Assembly (NCBI GenBank): GCA_030834125.1
Contig: JAURFW010000010.1
Span: 1 to 64,000, forward strand
DNA length: 64,000 nucleotides
Direction of reading: 5' to 3'
Source of the DNA: Bacteroidota bacterium
GTDB lineage: Bacteria > Bacteroidota > Bacteroidia > NS11-12g > UBA955
Positions 37,368-46,997 of the stretch are shown one piece after another (within the stretch, counting starts at the first letter, position 1; each line of letters starts with the position of its first letter). Under the pieces are notes generated by a model that was not told the DNA's origin, made no database searches, and saw nothing but the letters and a program-made list of their open reading frames with translations. Both the position numbers and the translations under genes were made by a program.

Positions 37368-38567
37368 TTAGCACCTTTCATAAATTATCGCAGAACCTTG
37401 TCCTACACCAATACACATGGTTGCAAGACCATATCTAAAATTATCATTTTTTGACATTTGATGTAATAATGTTGCACTAATCCTAGTGCCACTTGCACCT
37501 AATGGATGTCCAATAGCGATACTTCCGCCGTTTAGGTTTACCTTGTTCAAATCAACCTCTAATTCCTTTACACATGCAAGTACTTGAGCAGCAAAGGCCT
37601 CATTTAGTTCCAAAATATCTAAGTCACTTATTGATAAACCTGCTCTCTTTAGTGCAATTCGTGTAGCAGGCACTGGACCAATTCCCATATATGCTGGGTC
37701 AACTCCTGCAACCCCTATTGATACAATTCTTGCTATTGGTGTTAAGTTGTATTCCTTTAGTGCCGTTTCGCTAACCACAATACAAGCTGCCGCACCATCA
37801 TTAATTCCCGATGAATTGCCGGCAGTTACTGTCCCACCATTTTTAAATGCTGGTTTTAAGGTAGATAATACATTAACATTACTTAATCGAGGATGTTCAT
37901 CAATTTTAAATTCAATTGGTTCCTTTTTGCGTTGAGGAATGAAAACTGGTGTTATTTCATTTTCAAATGCGCCCTGCTCTTGTGCATTTTTCCATTTCAA
38001 TTGAGATTGATATGCAAATTCGTCTTGGTCACCTCTAGATATCTGATATTTTTCAGCAACATTTTCAGCGGTTTCTCCCATTGAAAAAGGATGATGCAAA
38101 GTGCTTAATGCTGGATTGGTAAATCGCCAGCCAATAGTTGTGTCGTGTATTTCAGGAACTCTCGAATAGGCAGTCTCTGCTTTTGGCATAACAAATGGCG
38201 CTCTAGTCATTGATTCTGTTCCCCCAGCAATTAAGATATCTGCTTGTCCACTTTTGATAGCCATAAATGCATTTTGAATGGATTGTAAACCAGAAGCACA
38301 TAGTCTATTTACAGTATACCCCGGAATATGCATAGGCAATTTAGCAAGTAGAGTTGCCATACGCGCTACATTTCTATTGTCTTCACCGGCTTGATTAGCG
38401 GCCCCTAAAATTACTTCATCAATTTTATCTGTAGGCAAATTTGGGTTGCGCTCAATTAAAGAAGTGATTACACGTGCAGCTAAATCATCAGGACGCGTGG
38501 ATGCTAAAGTACCTCCAAATTTACCAACTGCTGTTCTTGTGATATCAACAATATATACTTCTTTCAT
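37368..38567 (-). CDS. Acetyl-CoA C-acyltransferase (thiolase)
   Basis: A 399-residue cytoplasmic thiolase that condenses or cleaves acyl-CoA with CoA. The nucleophile is Cys90 (VNRLCASGLQS), the second acid/base Cys is Cys385 (TMCIGVGQG), and His354 lies in IAIGHPLGASGTR. ILIAGGTESMTRAP is the loop domain region. Length fits tetrameric biosynthetic and beta-ketoadipate thiolases. Whether it serves acetoacetyl-CoA formation, beta-oxidation or another pathway cannot be told, because no partner acyl-CoA genes are near. A GACCTTTG sequence ends exactly 4 bases before the ATG and may be its -7 element. Confidence 0.92.
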   Translation of the reverse strand: MKEVYIVDITRTAVGKFGGTLASTRPDDLAARVITSLIERNPNLPTDKIDEVILGAANQAGEDNRNVARMATLLAKLPMHIPGYTVNRLCASGLQSIQNAFMAIKSGQADILIAGGTESMTRAPFVMPKAETAYSRVPEIHDTTIGWRFTNPALSTLHHPFSMGETAENVAEKYQISRGDQDEFAYQSQLKWKNAQEQGAFENEITPVFIPQRKKEPIEFKIDEHPRLSNVNVLSTLKPAFKNGGTVTAGNSSGINDGAAACIVVSETALKEYNLTPIARIVSIGVAGVDPAYMGIGPVPATRIALKRAGLSISDLDILELNEAFAAQVLACVKELEVDLNKVNLNGGSIAIGHPLGASGTRISATLLHQMSKNDNFRYGLATMCIGVGQGSAIIYERC

Positions 38568-38614
38568 TACACAAAGGTCGCAAAATACAACTATAGCAAA
38601 AAAAGAAATTTATT

Positions 38615-38622
38615 TACATTTG
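38615..38622 (+). promoter_or_regulatory. Putative -7 element (TACATTTG) of the small membrane-anchored gene
   Basis: TACATTTG matches TAnnTTTG and ends exactly 4 bases before the GTG start at 38627. A leaderless mRNA is predicted. Confidence 0.5.
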
Positions 38623-38626
38623 CCCT

Positions 38627-39139
38627 GTGGGAAGAGTTGTAAAGACATTAGTGTTATTGATGCTTTCTGTTTTATTGATGATTATTCCATTATTTGAGGG
38701 TATAGGCGTTAATATGCAACGTCACTACATGAAAAAACAATTACGTGAGAATAAACTATCTAGCTTGACACTTGATACACTAATGATATCTAAACAACTT
38801 CAAGTTGAGCTGAAGATAAAAAAAGCTGGTGATGAGTTTGATTTTTTGAATAATAGATATGATTTAGTGACAATAACGGAATTGGATAATGGAAAAGTTC
38901 AACTGATTGCAGTTCAAGATAAATTTGAGAAAGAATTACTCATTGCATTATCTAAGCAAATGGAAAACCCAAATTCTGATGATTCTAAAATTAGTATCCT
39001 CAATTGTAAGTGGTACTATGAAGAGTCTGCTAAATTATATATAGGTTTTAAAGGAAATTCAACAGTTTGGTGTAACCCGTGGGAATATATTTCAATTGGT
39101 TTTTATCATTCGATATTCAGGCCTCCAATTTTTGGTTGA
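38627..39139 (+). CDS. Small membrane-anchored protein of unknown function
   Basis: A 170-residue protein I do not recognise. The GTG start at 38627 gives MGRVVKTLVLLMLSVLLMIIPLFEGIG, one strong hydrophobic segment at about residues 5-24 that could be a membrane anchor or signal peptide without a clear cleavage site. The remainder is soluble with mixed helix and strand (LRENKLSSLTLDTLMISKQ, ISILNCKWYYEESAKLYIGF). Cys residues at about 126 and 148 are isolated. It lies 54 bases before a TonB-dependent receptor on the same strand, so a shared role in uptake is possible but unproven. The exact 4-base distance from a TAnnTTTG element supports this start. Confidence 0.65.
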   Translation: MGRVVKTLVLLMLSVLLMIIPLFEGIGVNMQRHYMKKQLRENKLSSLTLDTLMISKQLQVELKIKKAGDEFDFLNNRYDLVTITELDNGKVQLIAVQDKFEKELLIALSKQMENPNSDDSKISILNCKWYYEESAKLYIGFKGNSTVWCNPWEYISIGFYHSIFRPPIFG

Positions 39140-39193
39140 TTAATAAAAGTTATTTGGTTTTATGCCAATAGTTTCTTTTTACAATCAGTCAAA

Positions 39194-41461
39194 ATGAAAA
39201 AAATAATTATAGTTCTTTTGGGACTGTGCATTGGAATGGTGCATGCCCAGCAAAACGGCGATAATGATACCACAGATATAGAATCCCTCGATCAATTATT
39301 AATATCTGCTGATCGTTATCAAACCACAAGAAATAAATCGGTTCAAGAAATTGAAGTAATAAGTTCAAAAAAAATGTACCAACTTCAAGGGGCAACTCTT
39401 GCTGAAACTCTTGTTAATACAGGTAAAGTATTCGTGCAAAAAAGTCAAATGGGAGGCGGGAGTCCTGTTTTGAGAGGATTTGAAGCGAGTAGAGTATTAA
39501 TAGTTGTAGATGGAATAAGATTGAATAATTCTACTTTTAGAGCAGGACATCTACAAGATATAATTACCGTTGATCAATTCGGATTGGATCGAATGGAGGT
39601 GAACTTCGGATCAGGATCCACTTTATTTGGCTCAGATGCATTAGGTGGTGTTCTATATCTCAAGACAAGAGAGCCACAATTTTCTAAAGAGTTAAAACTT
39701 CTGACACAAGCAAATTTACGCTATCAGACTGCGAGTAATTCCATTATTGGTAATGCATCATTGGAAATTCAATCTGAAAAAAATGCTATTCTATTTAATG
39801 TCACACATTCAAAATATGGAGATTTGAGAATGGGCTCTAATTCCTATGTTGAATCCAATGATAGTTTTGGACTTCAACCCTATTATGTCAGCAATAACTC
39901 TAATAATGGATTACTCTTTGATACTATCCTTAAAAACGATGATCCTTTTTTACAGCCAAATTCAGGATACACTCAAACAGATTGGATGCTTAAATACAAA
40001 AGGAATTGGAAGGGAATACACACGGTTAACCTTCAAGGGTCGCTTAATCAGGGTGTTCCTAGATTTGATAGATTGCAATATCTGCCCCCATTTCCAACTG
40101 GACCCACTATAGATCCGCGACAAGCGTTCAGGTATGGAACCTGGAATTATTCACCTCAAAATCGTTGGTTTGGAAGTTATACTTACGAATCACAAGATAT
40201 CCATCAACAAAGATTACGTATGGCTTATCAACAATTTGATGTAGCACGTGTAACTCGACCATTCAATATGGAAATTGAAAGGACGCAAAAAGATAGAGTT
40301 GGGGTTTACACTTTAATGTATGATAGAGTAGATGAGTTGCTTGGATTTAACCTAAGTTCAGGTTTGGAATATAACTTTAACAAAGTTGAAAGTGTGGGAT
40401 CCCAAAGGGAAATAACAATTTTGAATGCTCCAACTGAATTAGCAAAATCTAGATATGCAGATTCAACTGCAAAAACAGCGTCTTATGCTATATATTCTCA
40501 TTGGAATCGAGGTTTTGGGAAAACTCATTTATCATTTGGAGGGCGATTAAATTATTATACTTTAGATGCCAAATTTAGAGAATCAAATCCATGGAATTTA
40601 CCATTCTCAGATATTCAATTTCACCACCTTGCACCAACTTTTAATGTTGGGGTAGTGCAAGAACTATTCAAAGGGTTTCTGATAAAATCATCAATTAATC
40701 AAGCCTTCAGGAATCCCAATATCGACGATATGACTAAAGTGTTTGAATCCATACGCGGTGAAAAAGTATTTGTACCAACTACCGATTTAAAACCTGAGGT
40801 GAGTTTAACTTATGATTTGAATTTTAATTGGAAAGTCAGTGAGCATGTATATGTTGAGTTTGGTGGATATTATTCAAAAGTCAACGATTTGATGTCGGAA
40901 GTCTATGGTACGATTGCAGGTGAAGATAGTATGGAGTGGGATGGATTATTAACACCAATATACCAAATAAAAAATGTAGGAGATGGAAGCATTTATGGGT
41001 TTTTTGCAACAATTCAATGGAATGTTTGGAAGAAGTTGTTCTTATCGGCATCTACTACTTATACAAAAGGAAATGTGTCGTACAAAACTTTCTCGACTCA
41101 GCAAGAAAAGGTGATTTTACCCATGGATCACATTCCCCCTATGTATGGACAATTAAGTTTAAAGTGGAAATCAGACCCATATTGGTTGGAGACTCAATAT
41201 TTGTTTAATGGTGAAAAGAAACGGGAAGATTACTCACCAAGTGGGGAGGATAACCTAAATCAGTCGCCGGGGTACTATAACCTACAGTTAGGAAATCCAG
41301 CTTGGGGTATTCTAAATTTAAGAGGCGGACTCAGACTTTTTAAAGGATTAAGTCTTCAAATTTCGGCTGAAAATTTACTCGATTTACGATACAGATACTT
41401 TGCTAGTGGCATAAGCGCATCGGGTAGGAACATTTCAATTAATTTGAATTATAAGTTTTAA
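39194..41461 (+). CDS. TonB-dependent outer-membrane receptor
   Basis: A 755-residue outer-membrane active transporter. The signal peptide is residues 1-18 (MKKIIIVLLGLCIGMVHA). A plug domain covers about 48-160, with the sequences SQMGGGSPVLRGFEASRVLI, VDGIRLNNSTFRAGH and FGSDALGGVLYLKT. A 22-strand barrel follows and ends ASGRNISINLNYKF with terminal Phe. There is no N-terminal carboxypeptidase-like domain and no SusD partner, so it is not a SusC-type glycan system. The plug most resembles haem, haemoglobin and other metal receptors, but no haem-binding residues can be assigned, so the substrate is left open. Confidence 0.9.
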   Translation: MKKIIIVLLGLCIGMVHAQQNGDNDTTDIESLDQLLISADRYQTTRNKSVQEIEVISSKKMYQLQGATLAETLVNTGKVFVQKSQMGGGSPVLRGFEASRVLIVVDGIRLNNSTFRAGHLQDIITVDQFGLDRMEVNFGSGSTLFGSDALGGVLYLKTREPQFSKELKLLTQANLRYQTASNSIIGNASLEIQSEKNAILFNVTHSKYGDLRMGSNSYVESNDSFGLQPYYVSNNSNNGLLFDTILKNDDPFLQPNSGYTQTDWMLKYKRNWKGIHTVNLQGSLNQGVPRFDRLQYLPPFPTGPTIDPRQAFRYGTWNYSPQNRWFGSYTYESQDIHQQRLRMAYQQFDVARVTRPFNMEIERTQKDRVGVYTLMYDRVDELLGFNLSSGLEYNFNKVESVGSQREITILNAPTELAKSRYADSTAKTASYAIYSHWNRGFGKTHLSFGGRLNYYTLDAKFRESNPWNLPFSDIQFHHLAPTFNVGVVQELFKGFLIKSSINQAFRNPNIDDMTKVFESIRGEKVFVPTTDLKPEVSLTYDLNFNWKVSEHVYVEFGGYYSKVNDLMSEVYGTIAGEDSMEWDGLLTPIYQIKNVGDGSIYGFFATIQWNVWKKLFLSASTTYTKGNVSYKTFSTQQEKVILPMDHIPPMYGQLSLKWKSDPYWLETQYLFNGEKKREDYSPSGEDNLNQSPGYYNLQLGNPAWGILNLRGGLRLFKGLSLQISAENLLDLRYRYFASGISASGRNISINLNYKF

Positions 41462-41572
41462 GATCAAACATTAATACGATTATACAATTATTTATTATTA
41501 ACCTGTCAAGTGCCCTAGTTTTAGAATTTAAATTAAAATTCAAGCATAATCATGAATCGAAAATAAAAATGA

Positions 41573-41580
41573 TAATTTTG
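41573..41580 (+). promoter_or_regulatory. Putative -7 element (TAATTTTG) of yebC
   Basis: TAATTTTG ends exactly 4 bases before the yebC ATG at 41585, a start fixed independently by family homology. A leaderless mRNA is predicted. Confidence 0.55.
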
Positions 41581-41584
41581 CATC

Positions 41585-42301
41585 ATGGGAAGAATGTTTG
41601 AGAAGCGCAAGCACAAGATGTTTGCTCGCTTTGACCGCATGGCAAAGCAGTTTACTAAATTAGGTAAGGAAATAGCAATTGCGGTTAAGATGGGCGGGGA
41701 AAATCCTGATTATAATCCTCGTTTGCGTGTGGCAATGCAAAATGCAAAGGCTGTGAACATGCCCAAAGACCGAGTTGATGCGGCAATAAAAAGAGCATTA
41801 AGTAAAACAGAAGGTAATTATGAAGAGGTTAGATATGAGGGATATGCACCGCATGGTGTGGGTATAATTGTTGAAACAGCAACAGATAATCCCACCCGAA
41901 CTGTTGCAAACGTTAGAATGCATTTTAACAAGGGCGGCGGTTCAATAGGTAAAACAGGTTCTCTAGATTTCAACTTTACCAGAAAAGGAGTATTTAAAAT
42001 TGAAAAAGAGAAATTGGGAGTAATGGATATAGATGAATTAGAACTAGAATTAATAGATTCTGGACTTGAGGATTTTGCAATCGATGAAGAACACATTTAT
42101 GTATATACCGAGTTTTCAGATTTTGGTTTAATGCAAAAGGATCTGGAGGAAAAGAAAATTGAAGTGAGTAACGCTGAATTACAATATATCCCCAATTCCT
42201 ACGTAGATCTTACCGAAGATCAGGCCAATGAAGTTCTTGAACTGGTTGAACGTTTAGAAGGTGACGATGACGTACAAAATGTTTATCATAATCTCCAATA
42301 A
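41585..42301 (+). CDS. YebC/PmpR/TACO1-family protein
   Basis: A 238-residue cytoplasmic protein of the YebC family. Members have been described as DNA-binding regulators and, more recently, as factors that help ribosomes through proline-rich stretches. The start MGRMFEKRKHKMFARFDRMAKQFTKLGKEI is the family's conserved N-terminus. NMPKDRVDAAIKRALSK, YEGYAPHGVGIIVE, TDNPTRTVANVR and FNKGGGSIGKTGSLDFNF follow in order. The length is normal. It is monocistronic and converges on the DUF1573 gene with 10 bases between stops. Confidence 0.94.
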   Translation: MGRMFEKRKHKMFARFDRMAKQFTKLGKEIAIAVKMGGENPDYNPRLRVAMQNAKAVNMPKDRVDAAIKRALSKTEGNYEEVRYEGYAPHGVGIIVETATDNPTRTVANVRMHFNKGGGSIGKTGSLDFNFTRKGVFKIEKEKLGVMDIDELELELIDSGLEDFAIDEEHIYVYTEFSDFGLMQKDLEEKKIEVSNAELQYIPNSYVDLTEDQANEVLELVERLEGDDDVQNVYHNLQ

Positions 42302-42311
42302 GTAATATTAT

Positions 42312-43454
42312 TTACTTTGGGCATGTAGCACACTCTATATTGTATTTATTATCAAAGTCTGCTTTTAGCCAAACATAGCTTTCAGGATTTGTTGGATCAT
42401 TACAAACAATCCTTATCCCCATTGACTTTGTTCCATTTTTAGTAACGGTATCGAATAAGGCATCAATAGTCATACTATCTCCAGGCTCTAAAACCATTTT
42501 CGGTATGGTTAACCTTATGCAAGGGCAGTCAGGATTAATTGATTTAAATTCCAAAGGTTTTTTACCTTTATTTTTAAAGATAAACTTAGTTTTCAGAAAT
42601 CCTCCTGGGCGCTGCTTGCCAAAATTATGGATTGCTGGCTCAACAGATAAACGAGGCGCCCTTCGCAATTGACCTTTACTCATTTTAGGAAAATATTGTT
42701 TCCTTGAATAAGAAATACCCACCGAAATATAAGGACTTCCGGGATGGTTAGAAATGAATGGTAATTCAAATCCACCAAAACCATATCCCGGTGCTTCAAT
42801 CCCGTCTAATGTTACGGTAATTTTCACCGACTCACCGGGCTCCATTGATTCCGGATAACCTGTAATGGATACGTAGTTAGGTAAATTAGTAGATTCTAGG
42901 CTCTGAAACTTTGCTGAAAAATCAGAGTTATTTGTAACTCTAAATGATTGAGTCATATTTTGATTATCCCACAGTGTATCGAATTGAATAGCCATACTAC
43001 TAAATACTAGGGATCCTAAATGGGGTATAGAAGCTCCGTTAGTTACTTGTGGAATGGGTTTAATTACTTCACCTTTTATACCTAAAAAGAATACAGGATT
43101 TTGGGGTGAATTTGTGTATACGGTAATACTTTTATCAAACTGCCCCAATCTATTAGTAGTCTCAAATCGTGCTTCTAAATAATTTGTATCACCTGGTTTT
43201 ATTTCTTCAGTACTCCAATATGGTGTAGTACATCCACAACTGGTTTCAACTCTGCTTATTTTTACTGGTACATCTCCTTCATTCCAGTATTTAAATTTGT
43301 ATGTAGCAAATTTTTTCGATTCTTCAATTTTTCCAAAATCGTGAATCTCTATGGGGAAGTTTAATAACCCTCCTTTGGTTGGATTTTGCGCTTGAACATA
43401 TATATAAGGAAGAGAAAGGCACGATATTAATAATAATGAGATTATCTTTTTCAT
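42312..43454 (-). CDS. Exported protein with two DUF1573 domains
   Basis: A 380-residue exported protein with two Ig-like DUF1573 domains, common in Bacteroidota and of unknown function. From the ATG at 43454 it begins MKKIISLLLISCLSLPYIYVQAQ, a normal signal peptide. The first domain has IHDFGKIEESKKFATYKFKYWNEGD and the hallmark TSCGCTTP; the second has IHNFGKQRPGGFLKTKFIF and PDCPCIRL. The Cys motifs may bind metal or form disulfides. The protein ends ECATCPK with two more Cys. An in-frame ATG at 43508 lies exactly 4 bases after a TATATTTG element; if used, the protein gains an 18-residue leader before the signal peptide. Confidence 0.88.
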   Translation of the reverse strand: MKKIISLLLISCLSLPYIYVQAQNPTKGGLLNFPIEIHDFGKIEESKKFATYKFKYWNEGDVPVKISRVETSCGCTTPYWSTEEIKPGDTNYLEARFETTNRLGQFDKSITVYTNSPQNPVFFLGIKGEVIKPIPQVTNGASIPHLGSLVFSSMAIQFDTLWDNQNMTQSFRVTNNSDFSAKFQSLESTNLPNYVSITGYPESMEPGESVKITVTLDGIEAPGYGFGGFELPFISNHPGSPYISVGISYSRKQYFPKMSKGQLRRAPRLSVEPAIHNFGKQRPGGFLKTKFIFKNKGKKPLEFKSINPDCPCIRLTIPKMVLEPGDSMTIDALFDTVTKNGTKSMGIRIVCNDPTNPESYVWLKADFDNKYNIECATCPK

Positions 43455-43512
43455 AGACCGATTCAAGAAAAAGACGTCAATAGAATGAATTGAGTTGCTC
43501 AAAGACATAGTT

Positions 43513-43520
43513 CAAATATA
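43513..43520 (-). promoter_or_regulatory. Putative -7 element (TATATTTG) of the DUF1573 gene
   Basis: Read from 43520 to 43513, TATATTTG matches TAnnTTTG. It ends 4 bases before an in-frame ATG at 43508 and 58 bases before the signal-peptide ATG at 43454. Confidence 0.5.
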
Positions 43521-43584
43521 AGTTGATGAATTATGATATTAAATAAAAGAGTTGAAATTAGTCTCAAGCCCTATAAAAATTGGC

Positions 43585-43620
43585 ATTTTCGAGAAACTTT
43601 GCGAAAATCTAATTTTTTTT
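43585..43620 (+). other. Hairpin followed by T-tract between divergent promoters
   Basis: ATTTTCG (43585-43591) pairs with CGAAAAT (43602-43608) around a 10-base loop, followed after a few bases by eight T (43613-43620). It looks like a weak terminator facing rpsL, although no plus-strand gene ends near it; yebC ends 1.3 kb upstream. It could insulate the ribosomal operon from read-through. Confidence 0.35.
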
Positions 43621-43630
43621 AAACTGGGTG

Positions 43631-43661
43631 TTGTTTATGATGATAAATAACCTTAATTTTG
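43631..43661 (+). promoter_or_regulatory. Promoter of the rpsL (str/S10/spc) operon
   Basis: TTG (43631-43633), a 20-base spacer and TAATTTTG (43654-43661) fit the -33/-7 consensus well. The leader to the rpsL ATG at 43683 is about 15-20 bases. Confidence 0.72.
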
Positions 43662-43682
43662 CCGTCCTTTTTGGGAAGAAAT

Positions 43683-44063
43683 ATGCCTACTATTCAACAA
43701 CTAATAAGAAAAGGACGCCTAGACATTACTACTAAGAGTAAGTCTCCTGCTTTGGATTCATGTCCACAGAGAAGAGGTGTTTGTACTCGTGTGTACACTA
43801 CTACACCAAAGAAACCTAATTCAGCGTTACGTAAGGTTGCGCGTGTGAGATTGACAAACGGAAAAGAAGTGAACGCCTACATTCCGGGTGAGGGACACAA
43901 CCTACAAGAGCACAGTATAGTATTGGTACGTGGAGGAAGGGTTAAGGATCTACCAGGTGTACGTTATCATATCGTACGTGGTGCATTAGACACAGCGGGT
44001 GTTGAAGGTAGAAATCAAAGAAGAAGTAAGTACGGAACAAAAAAGCCAAAAGCTAAAAGCTAA
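43683..44063 (+). CDS. rpsL: 30S ribosomal protein S12
   Basis: A 126-residue decoding-centre protein. [18 protein letters not shown] contains Lys43 and Lys44, the region where streptomycin-resistance changes occur; it looks wild type. [14 protein letters not shown] holds the conserved Asp that is often methylthiolated. The ATG at 43683 is chosen because an in-frame TTG at 43659 lies within the promoter. First gene of the long ribosomal run. Confidence 0.98.
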   Translation: MPTIQQLIRKGRLDITTKSKSPALDSCPQRRGVCTRVYTTTPKKPNSALRKVARVRLTNGKEVNAYIPGEGHNLQEHSIVLVRGGRVKDLPGVRYHIVRGALDTAGVEGRNQRRSKYGTKKPKAKS

Positions 44064-44075
44064 GAATTATAAGCC

Positions 44076-44546
44076 ATGAGAAAAACGCGCGCAAAGAAAC
44101 GCATAACCGAGCCAGATCCAAAGTTTAATGATCCTTTGGTAACTCGCTTTGTAAATGGAATGATGTATGACGGCAAAAAATCATTGTCGTTAAAAATATT
44201 TTATGATGCAATTGATATTGTAGATCGTAAGATTGAAGATCAAGAAGGTATTGAAGTTTGGCGTTTAGCTATGAACAATGTAATGCCAGCTGTTGAAGTT
44301 AAGGCGCGTCGTGTTGGTGGTGCTACTTTCCAGATTCCAATGGAGGTTCCACAAAAAAGAAAAATCGCTGTAGGAATGAAATGGATGATCAATTTTGCTC
44401 GCAAGAGAAATGAGAAGTCTATGGCAGAGCGATTAGCATCTGAAATTATTGCAGCGAGCAAGAACGAAGGTGCTTCAGTAAAGAAAAAAGAAGATACTCA
44501 CAAAATGGCAGAAGCGAACAAAGCGTTTGCTCACTTCCGTGCTTAA
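44076..44546 (+). CDS. rpsG: 30S ribosomal protein S7
   Basis: A 156-residue protein that nucleates the 30S head and binds 16S rRNA at its 3' domain. It begins MRKTRAKKRITEPDPKFNDPLVTRFVNG; AMNNVMPAVEVKARRVGGATFQIPMEV is the highly conserved rRNA-binding core. It is 12 bases downstream of rpsL and 19 bases upstream of fusA, giving the str order rpsL-rpsG-fusA. Confidence 0.98.
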   Translation: MRKTRAKKRITEPDPKFNDPLVTRFVNGMMYDGKKSLSLKIFYDAIDIVDRKIEDQEGIEVWRLAMNNVMPAVEVKARRVGGATFQIPMEVPQKRKIAVGMKWMINFARKRNEKSMAERLASEIIAASKNEGASVKKKEDTHKMAEANKAFAHFRA

Positions 44547-44565
44547 GATTTGAAAAAAGAGATAA

Positions 44566-46665
44566 ATGTCACGCGATTTAAAATATACTAGAAACATTGG
44601 AATTGCTGCCCATATTGATGCGGGTAAAACAACCACTACGGAGCGTATTCTTTTTTATGCTGGTGTGAACCACAAAATAGGTGAGGTACATGACGGTGCC
44701 GCTACTATGGACTGGATGGCACAGGAGCAAGAACGCGGTATTACTATTACCTCGGCTGCTACCACAGTATTTTGGAATTATCGCGATCAGAAATACCATA
44801 TTAATATTATCGATACCCCAGGACACGTTGACTTTACAGTTGAGGTGAATCGTTCGTTACGTGTATTAGATGGTTTGGTGTTCTTGTTCAGTTCGGTTGA
44901 TGGTGTTGAACCCCAATCCGAAACAAATTGGCGTTTAGCAGATAATTACAATGTTCCTAGAATTGGATTTGTAAATAAAATGGACCGTTCAGGTGCTGAT
45001 TTCCTAAATGTAGTTAAGCAGGTTAAAACTATGTTAGGCTCCAATGCAGTTCCTTTACAATTACCAATTGGTTCTGAAGACAAATTCAAAGGTGTAGTTG
45101 ACTTAATCAATTTCCGTGGAATGGTATGGAATGAAGAAGATCATGGTATGACCTACGAGGTAATCGATATTCCTGCGGATATGGTTGAGGAAGCAAAAGA
45201 ATGGCGTGAAAAATTATTAGAAGCAGTTTCTGAATATGATGATTCTATCATGGAGAAATTCTTCGAGGATCCAGAAAGTATTACCGAGCGTGAAATATTA
45301 GAAGCTTTACGTACAGCAACAATTGATTTATCTATTGTTCCTATGATGTGCGGTACTGCATTCAAGAACAAAGGAGTACAGACTATGTTAGACATGGTTA
45401 TGGAATTAATGCCATCTCCTTTAGATGTAGGAGCTGTTAAAGGTACTGATCCTGAAACAGAGGCTCCTATTTCTCGCGAACCAAGTTATAATGCACCTTT
45501 CTCAGCCTTGGCATTTAAAATTGCTACTGATCCTTATGTAGGACGGTTGTGCTTTATTCGTGCGTATTCAGGGAAATTGGATTCAGGTTCTTACGTGTTG
45601 AACATGAGAACAGGAAATAAAGAAAGAATTTCTCGTATCTTCCAAATGCACGCTAACAAGCAAAATCAAATTGAATTCCTAGGTGCTGGAGATATCGGTG
45701 CTGCTGTTGGTTTTAAAGATATTAAAACTGGTGATACTCTTTGTGCAGAAAAATCACCAATTGTACTTGAGTCTATGGTATTCCCTGATCCTGTAATAGG
45801 ATTAGCAATTGAGCCTAAAACTCAGGCTGATACAGACAAATTAGGCATGGCTTTGGCAAAATTGGCTGAAGAGGATCCTACTTTCCGTGTGGCATCAGAT
45901 GAAGAAACTGGTCAAACTATTATTTCAGGAATGGGTGAATTACATCTTGATATTATTGTTGACCGTCTTAAGAGAGAATTTAAAGTTGAGTGTAACCAAG
46001 GCGCCCCACAGGTAAATTATAAGGAAGCAATTACTACAAACACTACACACCGTGAAACTTACAAAAAGCAGACCGGTGGTCGTGGTAAATTTGCTGATAT
46101 CCAGTTTGAAATTGGACCAGCAGATGAGGATTTCCAAGGTGATGGTTTGCAGTTTGTGAACGAGGTTGTTGGTGGATCTATTCCAAGAGAATATATCCCA
46201 TCAGTTGAGAAAGGATTTAAACAAGCTATGCAAAATGGTGTACTAGCTGGTTATACAATTGATCGTATTAAAGTGCGTTTATTTGATGGTTCTTTCCACC
46301 CAGTTGACTCCGATTCATTATCATTTGAGGTAGCAGCTAAACAAGGTTTCCGTGCTTCTGCTCGTAATTGTAACCCAGTATTACTTGAGCCAATTATGAA
46401 GCTTGAAGTAGTTACTCCTGAAGCGAATACTGGAGACGTGATGGGTGACTTGAATCGTAGAAGAGGCCAAATGGAAGGTATAGATGAAAGAGCAGGTGCT
46501 CAGGTAGTTAAAGCAAAAGTTCCGTTGAGCGAAATGTTTGGTTACGTAACTCAGTTGCGTACAATTACATCCGGTCGTGCTTCTAGTACTATGGAATTCA
46601 GTCATTATGCTGAAACACCTAAGAATATTGCTGAAGAAGTATTAAAAAAGGCAAACGGAAAATAA
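44566..46665 (+). CDS. fusA: Elongation factor G
   Basis: A 699-residue GTPase that moves tRNAs and mRNA through the ribosome. G1 is [18 protein letters not shown]2 contains [13 protein letters not shown]3 is [12 protein letters not shown] and G4 is [10 protein letters not shown]. Domains II to V follow at normal length, with RGKFADIQ in domain IV. tuf does not follow; rpsJ comes next after 15 bases, so the str and S10 groups are fused here without EF-Tu. Confidence 0.98.
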   Translation: MSRDLKYTRNIGIAAHIDAGKTTTTERILFYAGVNHKIGEVHDGAATMDWMAQEQERGITITSAATTVFWNYRDQKYHINIIDTPGHVDFTVEVNRSLRVLDGLVFLFSSVDGVEPQSETNWRLADNYNVPRIGFVNKMDRSGADFLNVVKQVKTMLGSNAVPLQLPIGSEDKFKGVVDLINFRGMVWNEEDHGMTYEVIDIPADMVEEAKEWREKLLEAVSEYDDSIMEKFFEDPESITEREILEALRTATIDLSIVPMMCGTAFKNKGVQTMLDMVMELMPSPLDVGAVKGTDPETEAPISREPSYNAPFSALAFKIATDPYVGRLCFIRAYSGKLDSGSYVLNMRTGNKERISRIFQMHANKQNQIEFLGAGDIGAAVGFKDIKTGDTLCAEKSPIVLESMVFPDPVIGLAIEPKTQADTDKLGMALAKLAEEDPTFRVASDEETGQTIISGMGELHLDIIVDRLKREFKVECNQGAPQVNYKEAITTNTTHRETYKKQTGGRGKFADIQFEIGPADEDFQGDGLQFVNEVVGGSIPREYIPSVEKGFKQAMQNGVLAGYTIDRIKVRLFDGSFHPVDSDSLSFEVAAKQGFRASARNCNPVLLEPIMKLEVVTPEANTGDVMGDLNRRRGQMEGIDERAGAQVVKAKVPLSEMFGYVTQLRTITSGRASSTMEFSHYAETPKNIAEEVLKKANGK

Positions 46666-46680
46666 TTAGAAACAATTAAA

Positions 46681-46989
46681 ATGGTTAGTCAGAAGATAAG
46701 AATTAAGTTAAAGTCTTTCGATCACAATCTGTTAGATAAATCAGCAGAAAAGATCGTTAAGGCGGTACGCACTACAGGGGTCGTTGTAAGCGGTCCGGTG
46801 CCTCTACCAACACGCAAAAAGATTTTTACAGTATTGCGTTCTCCTCACGTTAACAAAAAGGCAAGAGAACAATTTCAATACTGTACTTATCAGCGTTTGA
46901 TCGATATTTTTAATGGTTCAACAAAAACTGTAGACGCCTTAATGAAGATTGAACTTCCTAGTGGTGTTGAGGTTGAAATTAAGTTATAA
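46681..46989 (+). CDS. rpsJ: 30S ribosomal protein S10
   Basis: A 102-residue protein of the 30S head, also the NusB partner in antitermination. [24 protein letters not shown] is the conserved start and [30 protein letters not shown] the rRNA-contacting loop. It opens the S10 group with rplC 8 bases downstream. Confidence 0.98.
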   Translation: MVSQKIRIKLKSFDHNLLDKSAEKIVKAVRTTGVVVSGPVPLPTRKKIFTVLRSPHVNKKAREQFQYCTYQRLIDIFNGSTKTVDALMKIELPSGVEVEIKL

Positions 46990-46997
46990 GGAAAGTC

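Noticed and set aside
43659-43682. Extended rpsL start (TTG at 43659)
   Set aside because: The codon lies inside TAATTTTG of the promoter, and S12 proteins begin MPTIQQLIR at 43683.
46665-46681. A missing tuf gene between fusA and rpsJ as a deletion
   Set aside because: The 15-base gap is intact and this order is usual for Bacteroidota, where tuf lies elsewhere.
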